Assembly: GCA_046582185.1 (NCBI GenBank)
Contig: JAYGEX010000002.1
Coordinates: 124,001 to 188,000, forward strand
DNA: 64,000 bases
Origin: GCA-002726655 sp046582185
GTDB lineage: Bacteria; Pseudomonadota; Gammaproteobacteria; Pseudomonadales; Azotimanducaceae
Reading direction: 5' to 3'
Both the position numbers and the translations under genes were made by a program. Within the stretch, counting starts at the first letter, position 1. Every line of letters starts with the position of its first letter. Below the pieces are notes generated by a model. It did no database searches. It was not told where the DNA came from and saw only the letters and a list, made by a program, of their open reading frames with translations. Shown here piece after piece: positions 7,542 to 16,338 of this stretch.

Positions 7542-10232
7542 CTAAATAGCAACCTTGTCGATGTGTTCGTCGAGCTCATCTTGAATACGCTGCTGTAATT
7601 CTGTCATATCGAGCTCGCTGGTAATGGGCTCCCCACATGCATTGGTTATGTGGAAAAGATCTTCCACTCTTTCACCTAGTGTTGTAATTCGGGCATTGAG
7701 CAAAGAGATATTCAATGAAACAAAGATACTGGCGATAATCGATAGTAGCCCAGGGCGATCAGGCGCGATGACCTCCAATATGGAGTGATCACCACTTGCG
7801 TCGGTTCGTATCGTAACTTCTGTCTTTAGTTTGAATTGCTTGAGCAGCCTTGGGGTTCTTCGCTGGGCGGGTGCGAGAGATGCTGTTCCAGGATGCATAT
7901 ATTTTTCTAGGGCAGTGCGGATCTGATCAATCCTGGCGGGCCGTTCTCCAACCGGATGTCCCGATGCTTCCAGTACCACAAAGGTATAAAACGACTGATT
8001 TCCTGTCGATATTGGAATCCTGGCGTCTACAATATTCAGGGATAGATGATCCAGGACCTGGACAATTGAAAAGAACAGATCGTCTGCCACGAGTTTATGA
8101 ATGAAGATCATCGTTGCACCTTCATCGGCTCGTCTTTTGGAGATGCCATCTCGAATCAGGATCAATGGTCCGGATTCGACATTGTGGGTGATGATAGCCT
8201 CCGTGTGCCAAACGATATCGTTGACGCTCTCCCGAACGAAATATTCCTCCTCGATGTCTTTCCAGATAGCGAGGATAGTTTCCTTGGAAATATCTTTCTC
8301 TATCAATCTTTCCAGAGCGTGACTCTGGGTCTCCGTGACATAGTGATGGCGATCCACATGTGTTTCAAGACCCTGGCGAAGCATCTTTTTTGTTTCCAGA
8401 TACAGCTGTCTCATCAGGGCGGCGCGCCAGCTATTCCAAAGAGTCGGATTGGTGGCGTTGATATCTGCGACCGTCAATGCGTAAAGATAGTCCAGGCGTA
8501 CCTGGTCCTGAACCAGCAATGCGAACTCGTGAATGACGTCCGGATCCTGGATATCTTTTCGCTGCGCGGTAGTCGACATGACCAGATGGTGGCGCACCAA
8601 CCAGCAGACAAGATTGGTATCCCAGGTGCCTAAATCGTGGCGATCGCAAAACGACCTCGCAATGGCGACGCCCAGCTCTGAATGGTCGCCACCCTGGCCC
8701 TTCGCAATATCGTGATAGAGCCCGGCAACATAGAGCAGTTCAACCTTTGGCAAGCGGTGATGGATGTGTGCAGCCACCGGGAATTTTTGTTCCTGGTTTC
8801 GATAACGAAAGCGCCGCATATTACGAACAACCTGTAAGGTATGCGCGTCCACTGTGTATACGTGAAAGAGGTCGAACTGCATCTGCCCGATGACTCGCTC
8901 AAACTCTGGCAGATATGCACCGAGGACGCCATAGCGTTCCATGCGGCGGAGCTGGGTAAAGAGATGATTTGCCGAACGTAAAAGTTCAAGGAATAGCTTG
9001 GTTGCCTTTGGATTGTTGCGTAAATCTTCACCAATCAGGTTCACGCTACGCTTTATTATTCGAATGGTATCGGCGCGAACGCCTTCAATCTGCGCGTTGG
9101 TGCCGAGAATAACGAACAGCTCCAACAGAGCCTCTGGCTCTCGCGCAAACACCTCTTCTGAGGTGACTTCCAGGTAATTATTGTGAATGCGGAATCGTTC
9201 ATTGATGGGTCGAATCTTCGCTCGTTCATCCGAGCGGATGATGGCCTCATCAAAATGTTGGAGGAGTAACTCGTTAGCGGCACTGAGGCTGTGCGCTGTT
9301 CTGTAGTAGTCCTGCATGAACTGCTCAACAGCCATCTGATCGCCGTCTTTATAGCCGAAGAGGGTGGCGAGTTGCCGCTGATGGTCGAACAGCAAGCGGT
9401 CGTCATCCCGTCCGGATAAGATATGAAGGCCATAGCGAATCTTCCACAGGAAATTTCGGCCCCTGTCCAATAGCTCGCTTTCCTGAGTCGTCAGGAACTC
9501 CTTCTTCACCAGATCTTCGAAGTCAACTGAGCCAAACTTTCGTCTGGCAATCCACATTACAGTCTGGATATCCCGGAGACCACCAGGCGAAATCTTTACA
9601 TTAGGCTCCAGGCTGTATTCAGTATGTTCGGATTTTTTGTGGCGAGCGACCTGTTCGTCTCTCTTTGCCTGATAGAATTTTTTAGGCGACCAAATTTTAT
9701 CCGGCCCGGTCACTTTTCTCATATTGACTGCAAGTTCCTCGTCGCCGCATAAAGTACGGGCTTCCATCATTGCGGTGAGTACAGTGACGTTATTTTTTGC
9801 CTGGACTTTACATTCTTTGACTGACCGTACGCTGTGGCCAACTTCCAGGCCTATGTCCCATAGCAGCGTCAGGAATGACTGAATATTTGCAGTGTGTAAA
9901 TCGTAGCTGTTTCTCTCCAGGAGAATAAGCACGTCGATATCAGAATGAGGGTGTAATTCGCCGCGGCCATAACCACCCACCGCCAGAAGTGAGATCCTTG
10001 TCTTGCGCCAGCTTAATCTGTTTTCGTTCCAGTTAAATCTGTTCCATACGAGATTTAATATCTCATCCATGAACGCTGCTTTTTCTCTCACTAGATTTTC
10101 GGCGTATTCACCATCGCGAAATCTTTGCTCGTGCTCTTTTTGAGTATTGAGAATGGATTCTTTGAAGAGCGGAATGATTCGTTTCGTATTCGCCAGTGCA
10201 GATTTTAGATTTTCGAGTGTGTTGTTTTGCAT
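7542..10232 (-). CDS. glnD: PII uridylyltransferase / uridylyl-removing enzyme
   Basis: Glutamine sensor that uridylylates and deuridylylates PII proteins and so sets the nitrogen status response. The 896-residue product has the complete layout. The nucleotidyltransferase domain has GGYGRGELHPHSDID at about residues 86-100. The PII-uridylyltransferase linker region follows. The HD domain has LLYVAGLYHDIAKGQGGDHSELG for the uridylyl-removing activity. Two C-terminal ACT domains follow (ADDLFFSIVQVLDHLSLNI and EVIAPDRPGLLSIIASIF). It lies between map (17 bp upstream) and dapC, on the same strand. All catalytic motifs look intact. Confidence 0.97.
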   Translation of the reverse strand: MQNNTLENLKSALANTKRIIPLFKESILNTQKEHEQRFRDGEYAENLVREKAAFMDEILNLVWNRFNWNENRLSWRKTRISLLAVGGYGRGELHPHSDIDVLILLERNSYDLHTANIQSFLTLLWDIGLEVGHSVRSVKECKVQAKNNVTVLTAMMEARTLCGDEELAVNMRKVTGPDKIWSPKKFYQAKRDEQVARHKKSEHTEYSLEPNVKISPGGLRDIQTVMWIARRKFGSVDFEDLVKKEFLTTQESELLDRGRNFLWKIRYGLHILSGRDDDRLLFDHQRQLATLFGYKDGDQMAVEQFMQDYYRTAHSLSAANELLLQHFDEAIIRSDERAKIRPINERFRIHNNYLEVTSEEVFAREPEALLELFVILGTNAQIEGVRADTIRIIKRSVNLIGEDLRNNPKATKLFLELLRSANHLFTQLRRMERYGVLGAYLPEFERVIGQMQFDLFHVYTVDAHTLQVVRNMRRFRYRNQEQKFPVAAHIHHRLPKVELLYVAGLYHDIAKGQGGDHSELGVAIARSFCDRHDLGTWDTNLVCWLVRHHLVMSTTAQRKDIQDPDVIHEFALLVQDQVRLDYLYALTVADINATNPTLWNSWRAALMRQLYLETKKMLRQGLETHVDRHHYVTETQSHALERLIEKDISKETILAIWKDIEEEYFVRESVNDIVWHTEAIITHNVESGPLILIRDGISKRRADEGATMIFIHKLVADDLFFSIVQVLDHLSLNIVDARIPISTGNQSFYTFVVLEASGHPVGERPARIDQIRTALEKYMHPGTASLAPAQRRTPRLLKQFKLKTEVTIRTDASGDHSILEVIAPDRPGLLSIIASIFVSLNISLLNARITTLGERVEDLFHITNACGEPITSELDMTELQQRIQDELDEHIDKVAI

Positions 10233-10249
10233 GGAGGAACATTCTTGCT

Positions 10250-11032
10250 CTAAGTCATTTGCTCAATGGTATCGTCGGAGCGGTAAGTCAGTATTTCGTA
10301 TCCCGATTCTGTGACCAGGATTGTATGCTCCCATTGTGCCGTTAACTTGTGATCTTTTGTTACTACCGTCCAGTCGTCGGGCAGCAGTTTAACGGTGGAC
10401 TTGCCAGCATTGATCATCGGTTCAATTGTGAAGGTCATACCTGCCTTTAGCTCTACGCCTGTGCCTGCTTTGCCATAATGCAGGACCTGCGGTTCGTCAT
10501 GAAATATTTTCCCGATGCCATGTCCGCAATATTCCCGGACCACCGAGAATCTGTTTTTCTCTGCGTACACTTGAATCACGTGGCCAATGTCCCCCAGATG
10601 TGCTCCTGGTTTGACCTCTCTGATCCCCTTGTATAGGCAGTCCCTAGCAATCTGTACAAGCCTGGTCGCAAGGACGGATGGCTTGCCGACGATGAATGTC
10701 TTGCTTGTATCTCCGTGGTACTCATCTTTAATGAGAGTCACGTCGATATTGATAATGTCGCCGTTCTTCAGGATTTTGCTATCTGAGGGGATGCCGTGAC
10801 AGACCACATGGTTAACCGAGGTGCAGATTGATTTTGGAAAACCTCGGTAGTTGAGCGGTGCTGGGATGGCATCTTGTTGGTCTACCGTGAAATCGTGGCA
10901 AATTTGATTTAACTCGCCAGTACTGATGCCTGGCTTAATGTATTGCTCGATCATCTCAAGCTGAGCTGCAGCCAAAGCGCCCACCGTTCGCATCTTTTCG
11001 ATTTCGTCAGGTGTTTTTAATTCAATTGCCAT
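10250..11032 (-). CDS. map: Methionine aminopeptidase, type I
   Basis: Removes the initiator methionine from nascent proteins. I chose the ATG at 11032 (MAIELKTPDEIEKMR), which gives the usual 260 residues. The upstream ATG at 11074 would add 14 residues not seen in the family. Metal ligands of the pita-bread fold are visible: Asp pair in INIDVTLIKDEYHGDTSK, His in YCGHGIGKIFHDEPQ, and the two Glu in TFTIEPMINAG and AQWEHTILVTESG. It is divergent from the small membrane protein and rpsB genes, the standard map/rpsB arrangement of gammaproteobacteria, here with one extra gene inserted. Confidence 0.96.
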   Translation of the reverse strand: MAIELKTPDEIEKMRTVGALAAAQLEMIEQYIKPGISTGELNQICHDFTVDQQDAIPAPLNYRGFPKSICTSVNHVVCHGIPSDSKILKNGDIINIDVTLIKDEYHGDTSKTFIVGKPSVLATRLVQIARDCLYKGIREVKPGAHLGDIGHVIQVYAEKNRFSVVREYCGHGIGKIFHDEPQVLHYGKAGTGVELKAGMTFTIEPMINAGKSTVKLLPDDWTVVTKDHKLTAQWEHTILVTESGYEILTYRSDDTIEQMT

Positions 11033-11219
11033 CGTGTCCAACTGTGAGGTGCGTCGTAGTTTAGAGGGGGCCAACTATACCAGAATCCTGCTGTTGGTTG
11101 CGTGAAGGCCGGTGGTTGGCGCTTCTCACATGCAGAATAGCCGTAAATTGTATTGCAACAAATTATCGGTTTTTGAGTGCCAGTGCAGTATTCTATGCTT
11201 CAAACCAAGGCGCCTGAAA

Positions 11220-11690
11220 ATGACTTTCGTTGTGGTGCTGCTAGCCTGGACGATAGGTAGTCTGATTGTTGGCGCGATAGCTCGGCAGCGAGGCAGCCGC
11301 GGCCTGCGATCCTTCCTTGTGTCACTGCTGGTGAGTCCCGTGATCGGTCTTATCCTGGTTTTTGTCGCTGAATCGAAAAAAGAAGAGAATGCTGATGAGC
11401 CTGAGACTGATTCTCTTAACGCGGACCCTCTGGAGTCTGATGCCGGACTCAATTCGAAAGCTGATCCATCGGCTAGCTCTGAAATTAGGGCCGAAATGAA
11501 TGCCTCAACCAACATCCTTTCTCCGGAAGAAGCCGTCGACATGCGGCGGCGAGCTGCGGGGGAGCTGGATTCCGGCGAAATACATCCGCAAAACGACTCT
11601 GCTATTGGAAATGCAAAGGCCACGGTAATTTCACCTGAGGAGTTAGATGCTCTCCGGCGTGCTGCTGCGGATAAGAAGTCAGAGGAATAG
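11220..11690 (+). CDS. Small membrane-anchored protein of unknown function
   Basis: About 156 residues if it starts at the ATG at 11220 (MTFVVVLLAWTIGSLIV). The open frame extends upstream to 11112 but that part is Cys-rich and unconvincing. Two hydrophobic segments (about residues 2-20 and 27-48) are separated by a short basic Gly/Arg loop (ARQRGSRGLR). An acidic, Ser/Ala/Glu-rich tail follows, with two copies of a similar motif (SPEEAVDMRRRAAGE and SPEELDALRRAAADK). The hydrophobic pair resembles small membrane proteins with a Gly-zipper-like hairpin and a cytoplasmic tail. I do not recognise a named family. It stands alone between the divergent map gene and the rpsB promoter. Confidence 0.65.
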   Translation: MTFVVVLLAWTIGSLIVGAIARQRGSRGLRSFLVSLLVSPVIGLILVFVAESKKEENADEPETDSLNADPLESDAGLNSKADPSASSEIRAEMNASTNILSPEEAVDMRRRAAGELDSGEIHPQNDSAIGNAKATVISPEELDALRRAAADKKSEE

Positions 11691-11801
11691 ACTAATGCCG
11701 ACTTGATCCTCGGTAATGGCTGACTGTCCTGGATGGTCAGTTTGATAAATTCGATTCTGCCGGCACCCCTGGAAATTATATGGGCGAAATAGGAGGTATT
11801 G

Positions 11802-11830
11802 TTGGTTTATAAGCCAGATTATGGTATAAA
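11802..11830 (+). promoter_or_regulatory. Probable sigma-70 promoter of rpsB-tsf
   Basis: TTGGTT (11802-11807), a 17-bp spacer and TATAAA (11825-11830). A GC-only discriminator (CGCGCGCG) follows directly. A GC-rich discriminator is typical of stringently controlled ribosomal promoters. The transcript would carry a leader of about 200 nt before rpsB. Confidence 0.5.
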
Positions 11831-11880
11831 ACCGCGCGCGATTAGCAGTGCTGGTTGCGTAATAACTTACGGTCTTTACT

Positions 11881-11906
11881 GGCAGATCTGAAAAATCAGA
11901 TCTGTC
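11881..11906 (+). promoter_or_regulatory. Stable hairpin in the rpsB leader
   Basis: CAGATCTGA (11883-11891) and TCAGATCTG (11896-11904) form a perfect 9-bp stem around an AAAA loop, extendable by a G-U and a G-C pair to 11 bp. It lies in the long 5' leader of rpsB, where S2 autoregulation acts in other gammaproteobacteria. No T-run follows, so it is not a simple terminator. Its role is inferred from position only. Confidence 0.45.
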
Positions 11907-12046
11907 TGGCGAAGATATAAAATTCTCACACATATCGACACGTGATTCGGGTGCCATTGCTGGCCTTCTGCTTTTAATTAAGAGCCAAGAGCCAGCTGGT
12001 TGGATCATGGGATATGTGGAGGCCTAACCCAACATTGGAGTTAAAT

Positions 12047-12961
12047 ATGAGCGTATCCATGCGTGATCTGCTGGAAGCAGGTGCACACTTCGGTCACCAG
12101 ACCAGATACTGGAACCCTAAGATGTCAGAGTACATTTTTGGGGCCAGAAACAATATCCATATCATCAATCTTGAAAAGACAGTACCGGCCCTTGACGAAG
12201 CACTGGACTATGTCCAGAAACTCGCGGCGAAGAAGAACAAGATTCTGTTCGTTGGAACAAAGAGGAGTGCTGGAAAACTGATTAAGGAACATGCCACTCG
12301 TAGTGGAATGCCTTACGTCGATAAGCGCTGGTTGGGTGGAATGCTGACCAACTACAAGACTATCAGGCAGTCAATTCGCCGTCTGCGAGACCTTGAAATC
12401 CAACTTGCTGATGGAACATTTGAAAAACTCACTAAGAAAGAGGCCCTCTCTCGTCAGCGGACCCTGGATAAGCTGGAGCGCAGCCTCGGCGGCATCAAGG
12501 ACATGGGTGGATTGCCGGACGTCATATTTGTCGTTGATGTGGACCACGAACGTATTGCCATTACTGAAGCGCAAAAACTGAAGATACCGGTTATTGGTAT
12601 TGTTGATACGAACAGTAATCCTGATGGCGTGGATCTGGTCATTCCTGGCAATGACGATGCCATTCGATCTATCAAATTATTTGTCGAAGCGATTGCCGAT
12701 GCCGCAATCGATGGCAAGAAAGAGTTTCAGGGAGATGTAAGCGAGAGCGATTTTGTGGAAGTAACAGACGCCGCCGCTGCCACTGACTCTCCCGTCGTTG
12801 AAGCGACAGCAGAGACCGTCGTTGAAGAGCCCACTGAGGCTGAGGCTGTTGTTGAAGAGAAAGCTGAGGCTGTTGTTGAAAAGAAAGCTGAGGCTGTTGT
12901 TGAAAAGACGGCTGAGGCTCCAACAGAAGAATCTGCGACAAAAAACGATACCGCTAGCTAA
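12047..12961 (+). CDS. rpsB: 30S ribosomal protein S2, with a repeat-rich C-terminal extension
   Basis: Ribosomal protein S2 of the small subunit. The start ATG at 12047 has GGAG seven bases upstream, and the protein begins MSVSMRDLLEAGAHFGHQTR as in the family. The longer frame from 12014 is not needed. Conserved segments include RYWNPKMSEYIFGARNNIHI, DKRWLGGMLTNYKTI, GGIKDMGGLPDVIFVVD and PGNDDAIRSIKLF. The S2 core ends near residue 228. About 75 extra residues follow, acidic and Ala/Glu/Val-rich, containing three copies of an eight-residue repeat (EAVVEEKA, EAVVEKKA, EAVVEKTA). E. coli S2 is about 241 residues, so the 304-residue product carries a real extension. Confidence 0.97.
   Translation: MSVSMRDLLEAGAHFGHQTRYWNPKMSEYIFGARNNIHIINLEKTVPALDEALDYVQKLAAKKNKILFVGTKRSAGKLIKEHATRSGMPYVDKRWLGGMLTNYKTIRQSIRRLRDLEIQLADGTFEKLTKKEALSRQRTLDKLERSLGGIKDMGGLPDVIFVVDVDHERIAITEAQKLKIPVIGIVDTNSNPDGVDLVIPGNDDAIRSIKLFVEAIADAAIDGKKEFQGDVSESDFVEVTDAAAATDSPVVEATAETVVEEPTEAEAVVEEKAEAVVEKKAEAVVEKTAEAPTEESATKNDTAS
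12842..12913 (+). repeat. 24-bp tandem repeat (3 copies) inside the 3' end of rpsB
   Basis: Three head-to-tail 24-bp units at 12842-12865, 12866-12889 and 12890-12913, each beginning GAGGCTGTTGTTGAA. Units 1 and 2 differ by one base. They encode the EAVVE-x-K/T-A octapeptide repeats of the S2 tail. Confidence 0.9.
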
Positions 12962-12990
12962 ATCGGCTTGCCATAATTTAAAGCAAAATT

Positions 12991-13020
12991 CAGGAACCAA
13001 TGCCACAACATTGGTTCCTG
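12991..13020 (+). promoter_or_regulatory. Perfect 12-bp hairpin between rpsB and tsf
   Basis: CAGGAACCAATG (12991-13002), loop CCACAA, then CATTGGTTCCTG (13009-13020). No T-run follows, so it is more likely an attenuating or processing structure between the two cistrons than a full terminator. A comparable intercistronic stem-loop is known in the E. coli rpsB-tsf operon. It ends 20 bp before the tsf ATG. Confidence 0.6.
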
Positions 13021-13040
13021 ATAAGAGTGAGGAACGGATG

Positions 13041-13895
13041 ATGGCTAAGGTCACGGCATCAATGGTTAAAGAGCTAAGAGAAAGAACTGGTCTTGGCATG
13101 ATGGACTGTAAGAACGCGCTGGTAGAGGCGGAAGGCGATCTGGAGCTTGCGATTGAAAATATGCGGAAGGCCAGTGGCATGAAAGCGGCTAAAAAAGCCG
13201 GGCGTATTGCCAGCGATGGATTGATTGGCCTAAAAGTTTCAGATGACGGCAACAGTGCTGTAATGGTTGAAGTGAACTGCGAAACTGATTTTGCAGCACT
13301 TGATGAGAATTTTCTGAATTTTGTGGAAACTGTCACCAGCAAGGTCGCCGAAATTAAAGAAACCGACGTCGAGAAACTACTCGCATCAGGTCTCGACACT
13401 GTTCGCGACGCATTGGTTCAGAAAATCGGCGAAAATTGTTCAATTCGTCGCGTTGCGGCTTATGAAGGTATTGTTGGCAGCTACGTTCACACCAACGGCA
13501 AGATTGGTGTACTGATAAGCCTTGAAGGCGGATCCAGTGAATTGGGCAGAGACATTGCCATGCACATTGCAGCTACGAATCCGGCAGTGATTTCGCCAGA
13601 CAATGTGCCTCAGGAAGATGTCGCCAAGGAACGTGAAATATATGCAGCTCAAGCGGCAGAGAGTGGCAAGCCACCAGAGATCGTTGAGAAGATGATTGAA
13701 GGCAGGGTTCGTAAATACCTTGCTGAAATCAGCTTAACGGAGCAAGCCTACGTTAAAGATGGAGATATAAAGGTCGGTGCCCTGCTTAAGAAAGAAGGCG
13801 CAAAGATCCTGCGATTCAATCGATTCGAAGTGGGTGAAGGTATCGAGAAGATAGTAGACGACTTTGCCGCCGAGGTTGCAGCACAGTTATCTTAA
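13041..13895 (+). CDS. tsf: Elongation factor Ts
   Basis: Guanine-nucleotide exchange factor for EF-Tu. Tandem ATGs lie at 13038 and 13041. I prefer 13041 because GAGGAACGG leaves a better spacing and the protein then starts MAKVTASMVKELRE. The product is 284 residues with the N-terminal domain signature RERTGLGMMDCKNAL, followed by AAKKAGRIASDGLIG, VEVNCETDFAALDENF and the C-terminal LEQ/KDGDIKV-type region (SLTEQAYVKDGDIKVG). It is downstream of rpsB, separated by the hairpin. The open frame that begins inside rpsB is an artefact of an upstream in-frame ATG. Confidence 0.97.
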   Translation: MAKVTASMVKELRERTGLGMMDCKNALVEAEGDLELAIENMRKASGMKAAKKAGRIASDGLIGLKVSDDGNSAVMVEVNCETDFAALDENFLNFVETVTSKVAEIKETDVEKLLASGLDTVRDALVQKIGENCSIRRVAAYEGIVGSYVHTNGKIGVLISLEGGSSELGRDIAMHIAATNPAVISPDNVPQEDVAKEREIYAAQAAESGKPPEIVEKMIEGRVRKYLAEISLTEQAYVKDGDIKVGALLKKEGAKILRFNRFEVGEGIEKIVDDFAAEVAAQLS

Positions 13896-13965
13896 AAGTC
13901 GCCAGCACCGGCGGTCCTGGATTCAGGACAAGAAATACCTAAGATGTTCAAAGCGGTAACAAGCA

Positions 13966-14694
13966 ATGCCAGGTAATAAGGTCAAGACAGGAAACCAGCG
14001 AATTTTGCTTAAATTGAGTGGCGAAGCCCTCGGAGTAAAAGGCGTTGGTATCGATCCAGCTGTATTGGATCGTACTGCATTGGAGATTGGCCAATTGATA
14101 GGGATTGGTATCCAGGTTGGCCTGGTCATTGGTGGCGGTAATCTCTTTCGCGGCGCGGAACTGAGCATTGCCGGATTGGATCGAGTAACGGGCGACCACA
14201 TGGGCATGTTGGCGACGGTCATGAATGCTCTGGCCATGAGGGATGCCCTGGAGCGCGCCAATATCCATACCGTTGTTATGTCTGCCATCCCGATGAGTGG
14301 GGTTGTAGAACACTATGATCGCCGCCTGGCCATTCGCCATCTGATTGAAGGTGATGTTGTGATTTTCTCTGCCGGTACCGGTAACCCGTTCTTTACCACC
14401 GATTCAGCCGCATGCCTGCGAGGGATCGAGATTGATGCTGATATTGTGTTAAAGGCGACCAAGGTTGATGGTGTGTATTCGGCCGACCCCATGAAGGATT
14501 CTACGGCGACACGCTATGATCGCCTGACGTATGATGAAGTGCTTGAGAAACAGCTTGGGGTGATGGATCTTACGGCGATATTGCTTGCCCGAGACCATAA
14601 TATGCCGCTGCGGGTATTTGCGATGGACAAGACAGGCGCACTTCGTAATGCCGTCGTCGGTACCGACGAGGGTACGCTTATTGTCAGCAGCTAG
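13966..14694 (+). CDS. pyrH: Uridylate kinase (UMP kinase)
   Basis: Phosphorylates UMP to UDP. The hexameric bacterial enzyme belongs to the amino-acid-kinase fold. The 242-residue product shows RILLKLSGEALG, the glycine-rich GLVIGGGNLFRG, DHMGMLATVMNALAM, FSAGTGNPFFTTDSAA and the C-terminal ATKVDGVYSADPMKD. It lies in the canonical place between tsf and frr, about 70 bp after tsf. Confidence 0.97.
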   Translation: MPGNKVKTGNQRILLKLSGEALGVKGVGIDPAVLDRTALEIGQLIGIGIQVGLVIGGGNLFRGAELSIAGLDRVTGDHMGMLATVMNALAMRDALERANIHTVVMSAIPMSGVVEHYDRRLAIRHLIEGDVVIFSAGTGNPFFTTDSAACLRGIEIDADIVLKATKVDGVYSADPMKDSTATRYDRLTYDEVLEKQLGVMDLTAILLARDHNMPLRVFAMDKTGALRNAVVGTDEGTLIVSS

Positions 14695-14883
14695 TTCAGG
14701 TGGGTCTGGTCCCGGACTAAACAACTCGCTCGTCTCGTTCATCGTGTCTATATTGGGCTGCATCTCAGCACCAGAATACGGTCGGGTAAAGAGAACAGTT
14801 ACAGACGAAAGAATATCGACCTCGCCCGCGAGGACCGCCGCACGAACACTGCCGGAGAAGATCCAGCTAATAAGGAGACAAGC

Positions 14884-15441
14884 GTGATCAACGATATCAG
14901 AGACGACACTGAAGAGCGGATGGATAAGACATTGGCTTCGCTGAACACTGCTCTGGCGAAGATCCGAACAGGTCGTGCCCACCCCAGTATTCTGGATGGC
15001 GTCATGGTTGATTATTACGGTACGCCAAGTCCTATCAATCAGGTGGCAAACATTGTCGTTGAAGATGGTCGTTCACTGCTTATATCTCCCTGGGAAAAAC
15101 CATTACTTCAAGCCATTGAAAAGGCAATTCTGAAATCAGACCTTGGGTTAAATCCGGCGACAACCAGCGATACTATCCGCCTGCCAATGCCGCCTCTCAC
15201 CGAGGAAAATCGCAGAGATCTGACAAAGATAGCAAAGTCGGAAGCTGAGAACGCGCGAATTGCGCTTCGCAATATTCGGCGCGACGCGAATAATGATCTC
15301 AAAGAATATCTCAAGGAAAAAGATATCACCGAAGACGAAGAGCGTCGTGGCCAAGATATGATTCAGAAGCTTACTGATCAGAAGGTGAAAGCGGTAGAAA
15401 CAAAGCTGGGGGCCAAAGAGGCCGACCTGATGGAAATTTGA
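14884..15441 (+). CDS. frr: Ribosome recycling factor
   Basis: Works with EF-G to split post-termination ribosomes. The start is GTG at 14884, with AAGGAG six bases upstream. The product is the standard 185 residues with RTGRAHPSILDGVMVDYYG, SPINQVANI, ISPWEK, NPATTSDTIRLPMPPLTEE and AENARIALRNIRRDAN. The 189-bp gap after pyrH holds no convincing gene. In most gammaproteobacteria uppS follows directly. Here it does not. Confidence 0.97.
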   Translation: MINDIRDDTEERMDKTLASLNTALAKIRTGRAHPSILDGVMVDYYGTPSPINQVANIVVEDGRSLLISPWEKPLLQAIEKAILKSDLGLNPATTSDTIRLPMPPLTEENRRDLTKIAKSEAENARIALRNIRRDANNDLKEYLKEKDITEDEERRGQDMIQKLTDQKVKAVETKLGAKEADLMEI

Positions 15442-15522
15442 TAAGAAAGAAATTTGATAAGAAAGAAATTTAAAACAATGGAAATTCTATCGATGGAAAT
15501 TGAGGAATAAACGGCTCAATAA
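15442..15522 (+). repeat. Short spacer of direct repeats where uppS would be expected
   Basis: Only about 80 bp separate frr and cdsA. The stretch contains near-duplicates of TTTGATAAGAAAGAAA (two copies spanning the frr stop and spacer) and of a GATGGAAATT-like unit (ATGGAAATTCTATC / ATGGAAATTGAGGA). There is no room for uppS (undecaprenyl diphosphate synthase). Confidence 0.7.
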
Positions 15523-16332
15523 ATGCTCAAGCAGAGAATCATCACAGCACTAGTCATCGCACCCATTGCCATCGCCTGTGTGTTTTTTATGCCCATAAGT
15601 GGCTTCTATGCGTTTATCGGCACCGTCATTGCTGTTTCCGCCTGGGAATGGGCAAACCTCGCGGGATATGAGGGCGCCGCTAAATATCTCTATGCTGCAT
15701 TTATAAGTTCATTGATGCTGGGATCCATGTTTATTCCACCTGAATGGATTCTGGCGCCTGCGATGGTATGGTGGCTGTTTGCCCTGGTGCTGGTGGTTAA
15801 ATATCCTGGTCTTGAATCAAAGTGGTCGAGTCAGTTGGCGCGATCCATTATTGGTGTGTTTGTGCTTCTTCCCGGCTTTGTATCACTGGTTCAGTTAAAG
15901 CAGAGCATCGATGGTGATTTTCTGATCCTGCTGCTTTTCTTTCTTATCTGGGGCGCGGATATTGGCGCCTATTTCAGCGGCAGGGCCTTTGGCAAAGCCA
16001 AATTAGCACCCCGTGTCAGTCCGGGAAAGTCCTGGGCCGGTGTTTGGGGTGGATTGACTACTGCCGTAGTGATATCAATGGGCATGACTTACTGGCTAGG
16101 CAAGCCAGATCTTATGACCGAGCGAGGAGCTGTATTTCTGCTCGCATGTCTCTTTGTTGCGGTGATTTCGGTCTTGGGCGACTTAACCATCAGTATGTTC
16201 AAAAGACAACGGGGCGTTAAAGATTCCAGTAATTTGTTGCCAGGGCATGGTGGATTCCTTGATCGCCTGGACAGTCTTTTCGCTGCCGGGCCGACTTTCT
16301 GTCTTTTCATTCTCGCCAATGGCTGGGTGTAG
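15523..16332 (+). CDS. cdsA: Phosphatidate cytidylyltransferase
   Basis: Integral membrane enzyme that makes CDP-diacylglycerol from phosphatidate and CTP, the branch point to all phospholipids. The 269-residue product has about eight hydrophobic segments and the complete signature near the C-terminus (SMFKRQRGVKDSSN followed by LLPGHGGFLDRLDS). WGADIGAYFSGRAFGK and SPGKSWAG are also typical. It lies before dxr as in the standard cluster, although uppS is missing in front of it. Confidence 0.96.
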   Translation: MLKQRIITALVIAPIAIACVFFMPISGFYAFIGTVIAVSAWEWANLAGYEGAAKYLYAAFISSLMLGSMFIPPEWILAPAMVWWLFALVLVVKYPGLESKWSSQLARSIIGVFVLLPGFVSLVQLKQSIDGDFLILLLFFLIWGADIGAYFSGRAFGKAKLAPRVSPGKSWAGVWGGLTTAVVISMGMTYWLGKPDLMTERGAVFLLACLFVAVISVLGDLTISMFKRQRGVKDSSNLLPGHGGFLDRLDSLFAAGPTFCLFILANGWV

Positions 16333-16338
16333 CGCAGC

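Noticed and set aside
8097..8633. Plus-strand frame of 178 codons within glnD
   Set aside because: Antisense to the HD and ACT regions of glnD, no motif of its own.
12677..13399. Minus-strand frame of 240 codons across rpsB and tsf
   Set aside because: Ser/Leu/Phe-rich translation of the antisense repeats. Both sense genes are certain.
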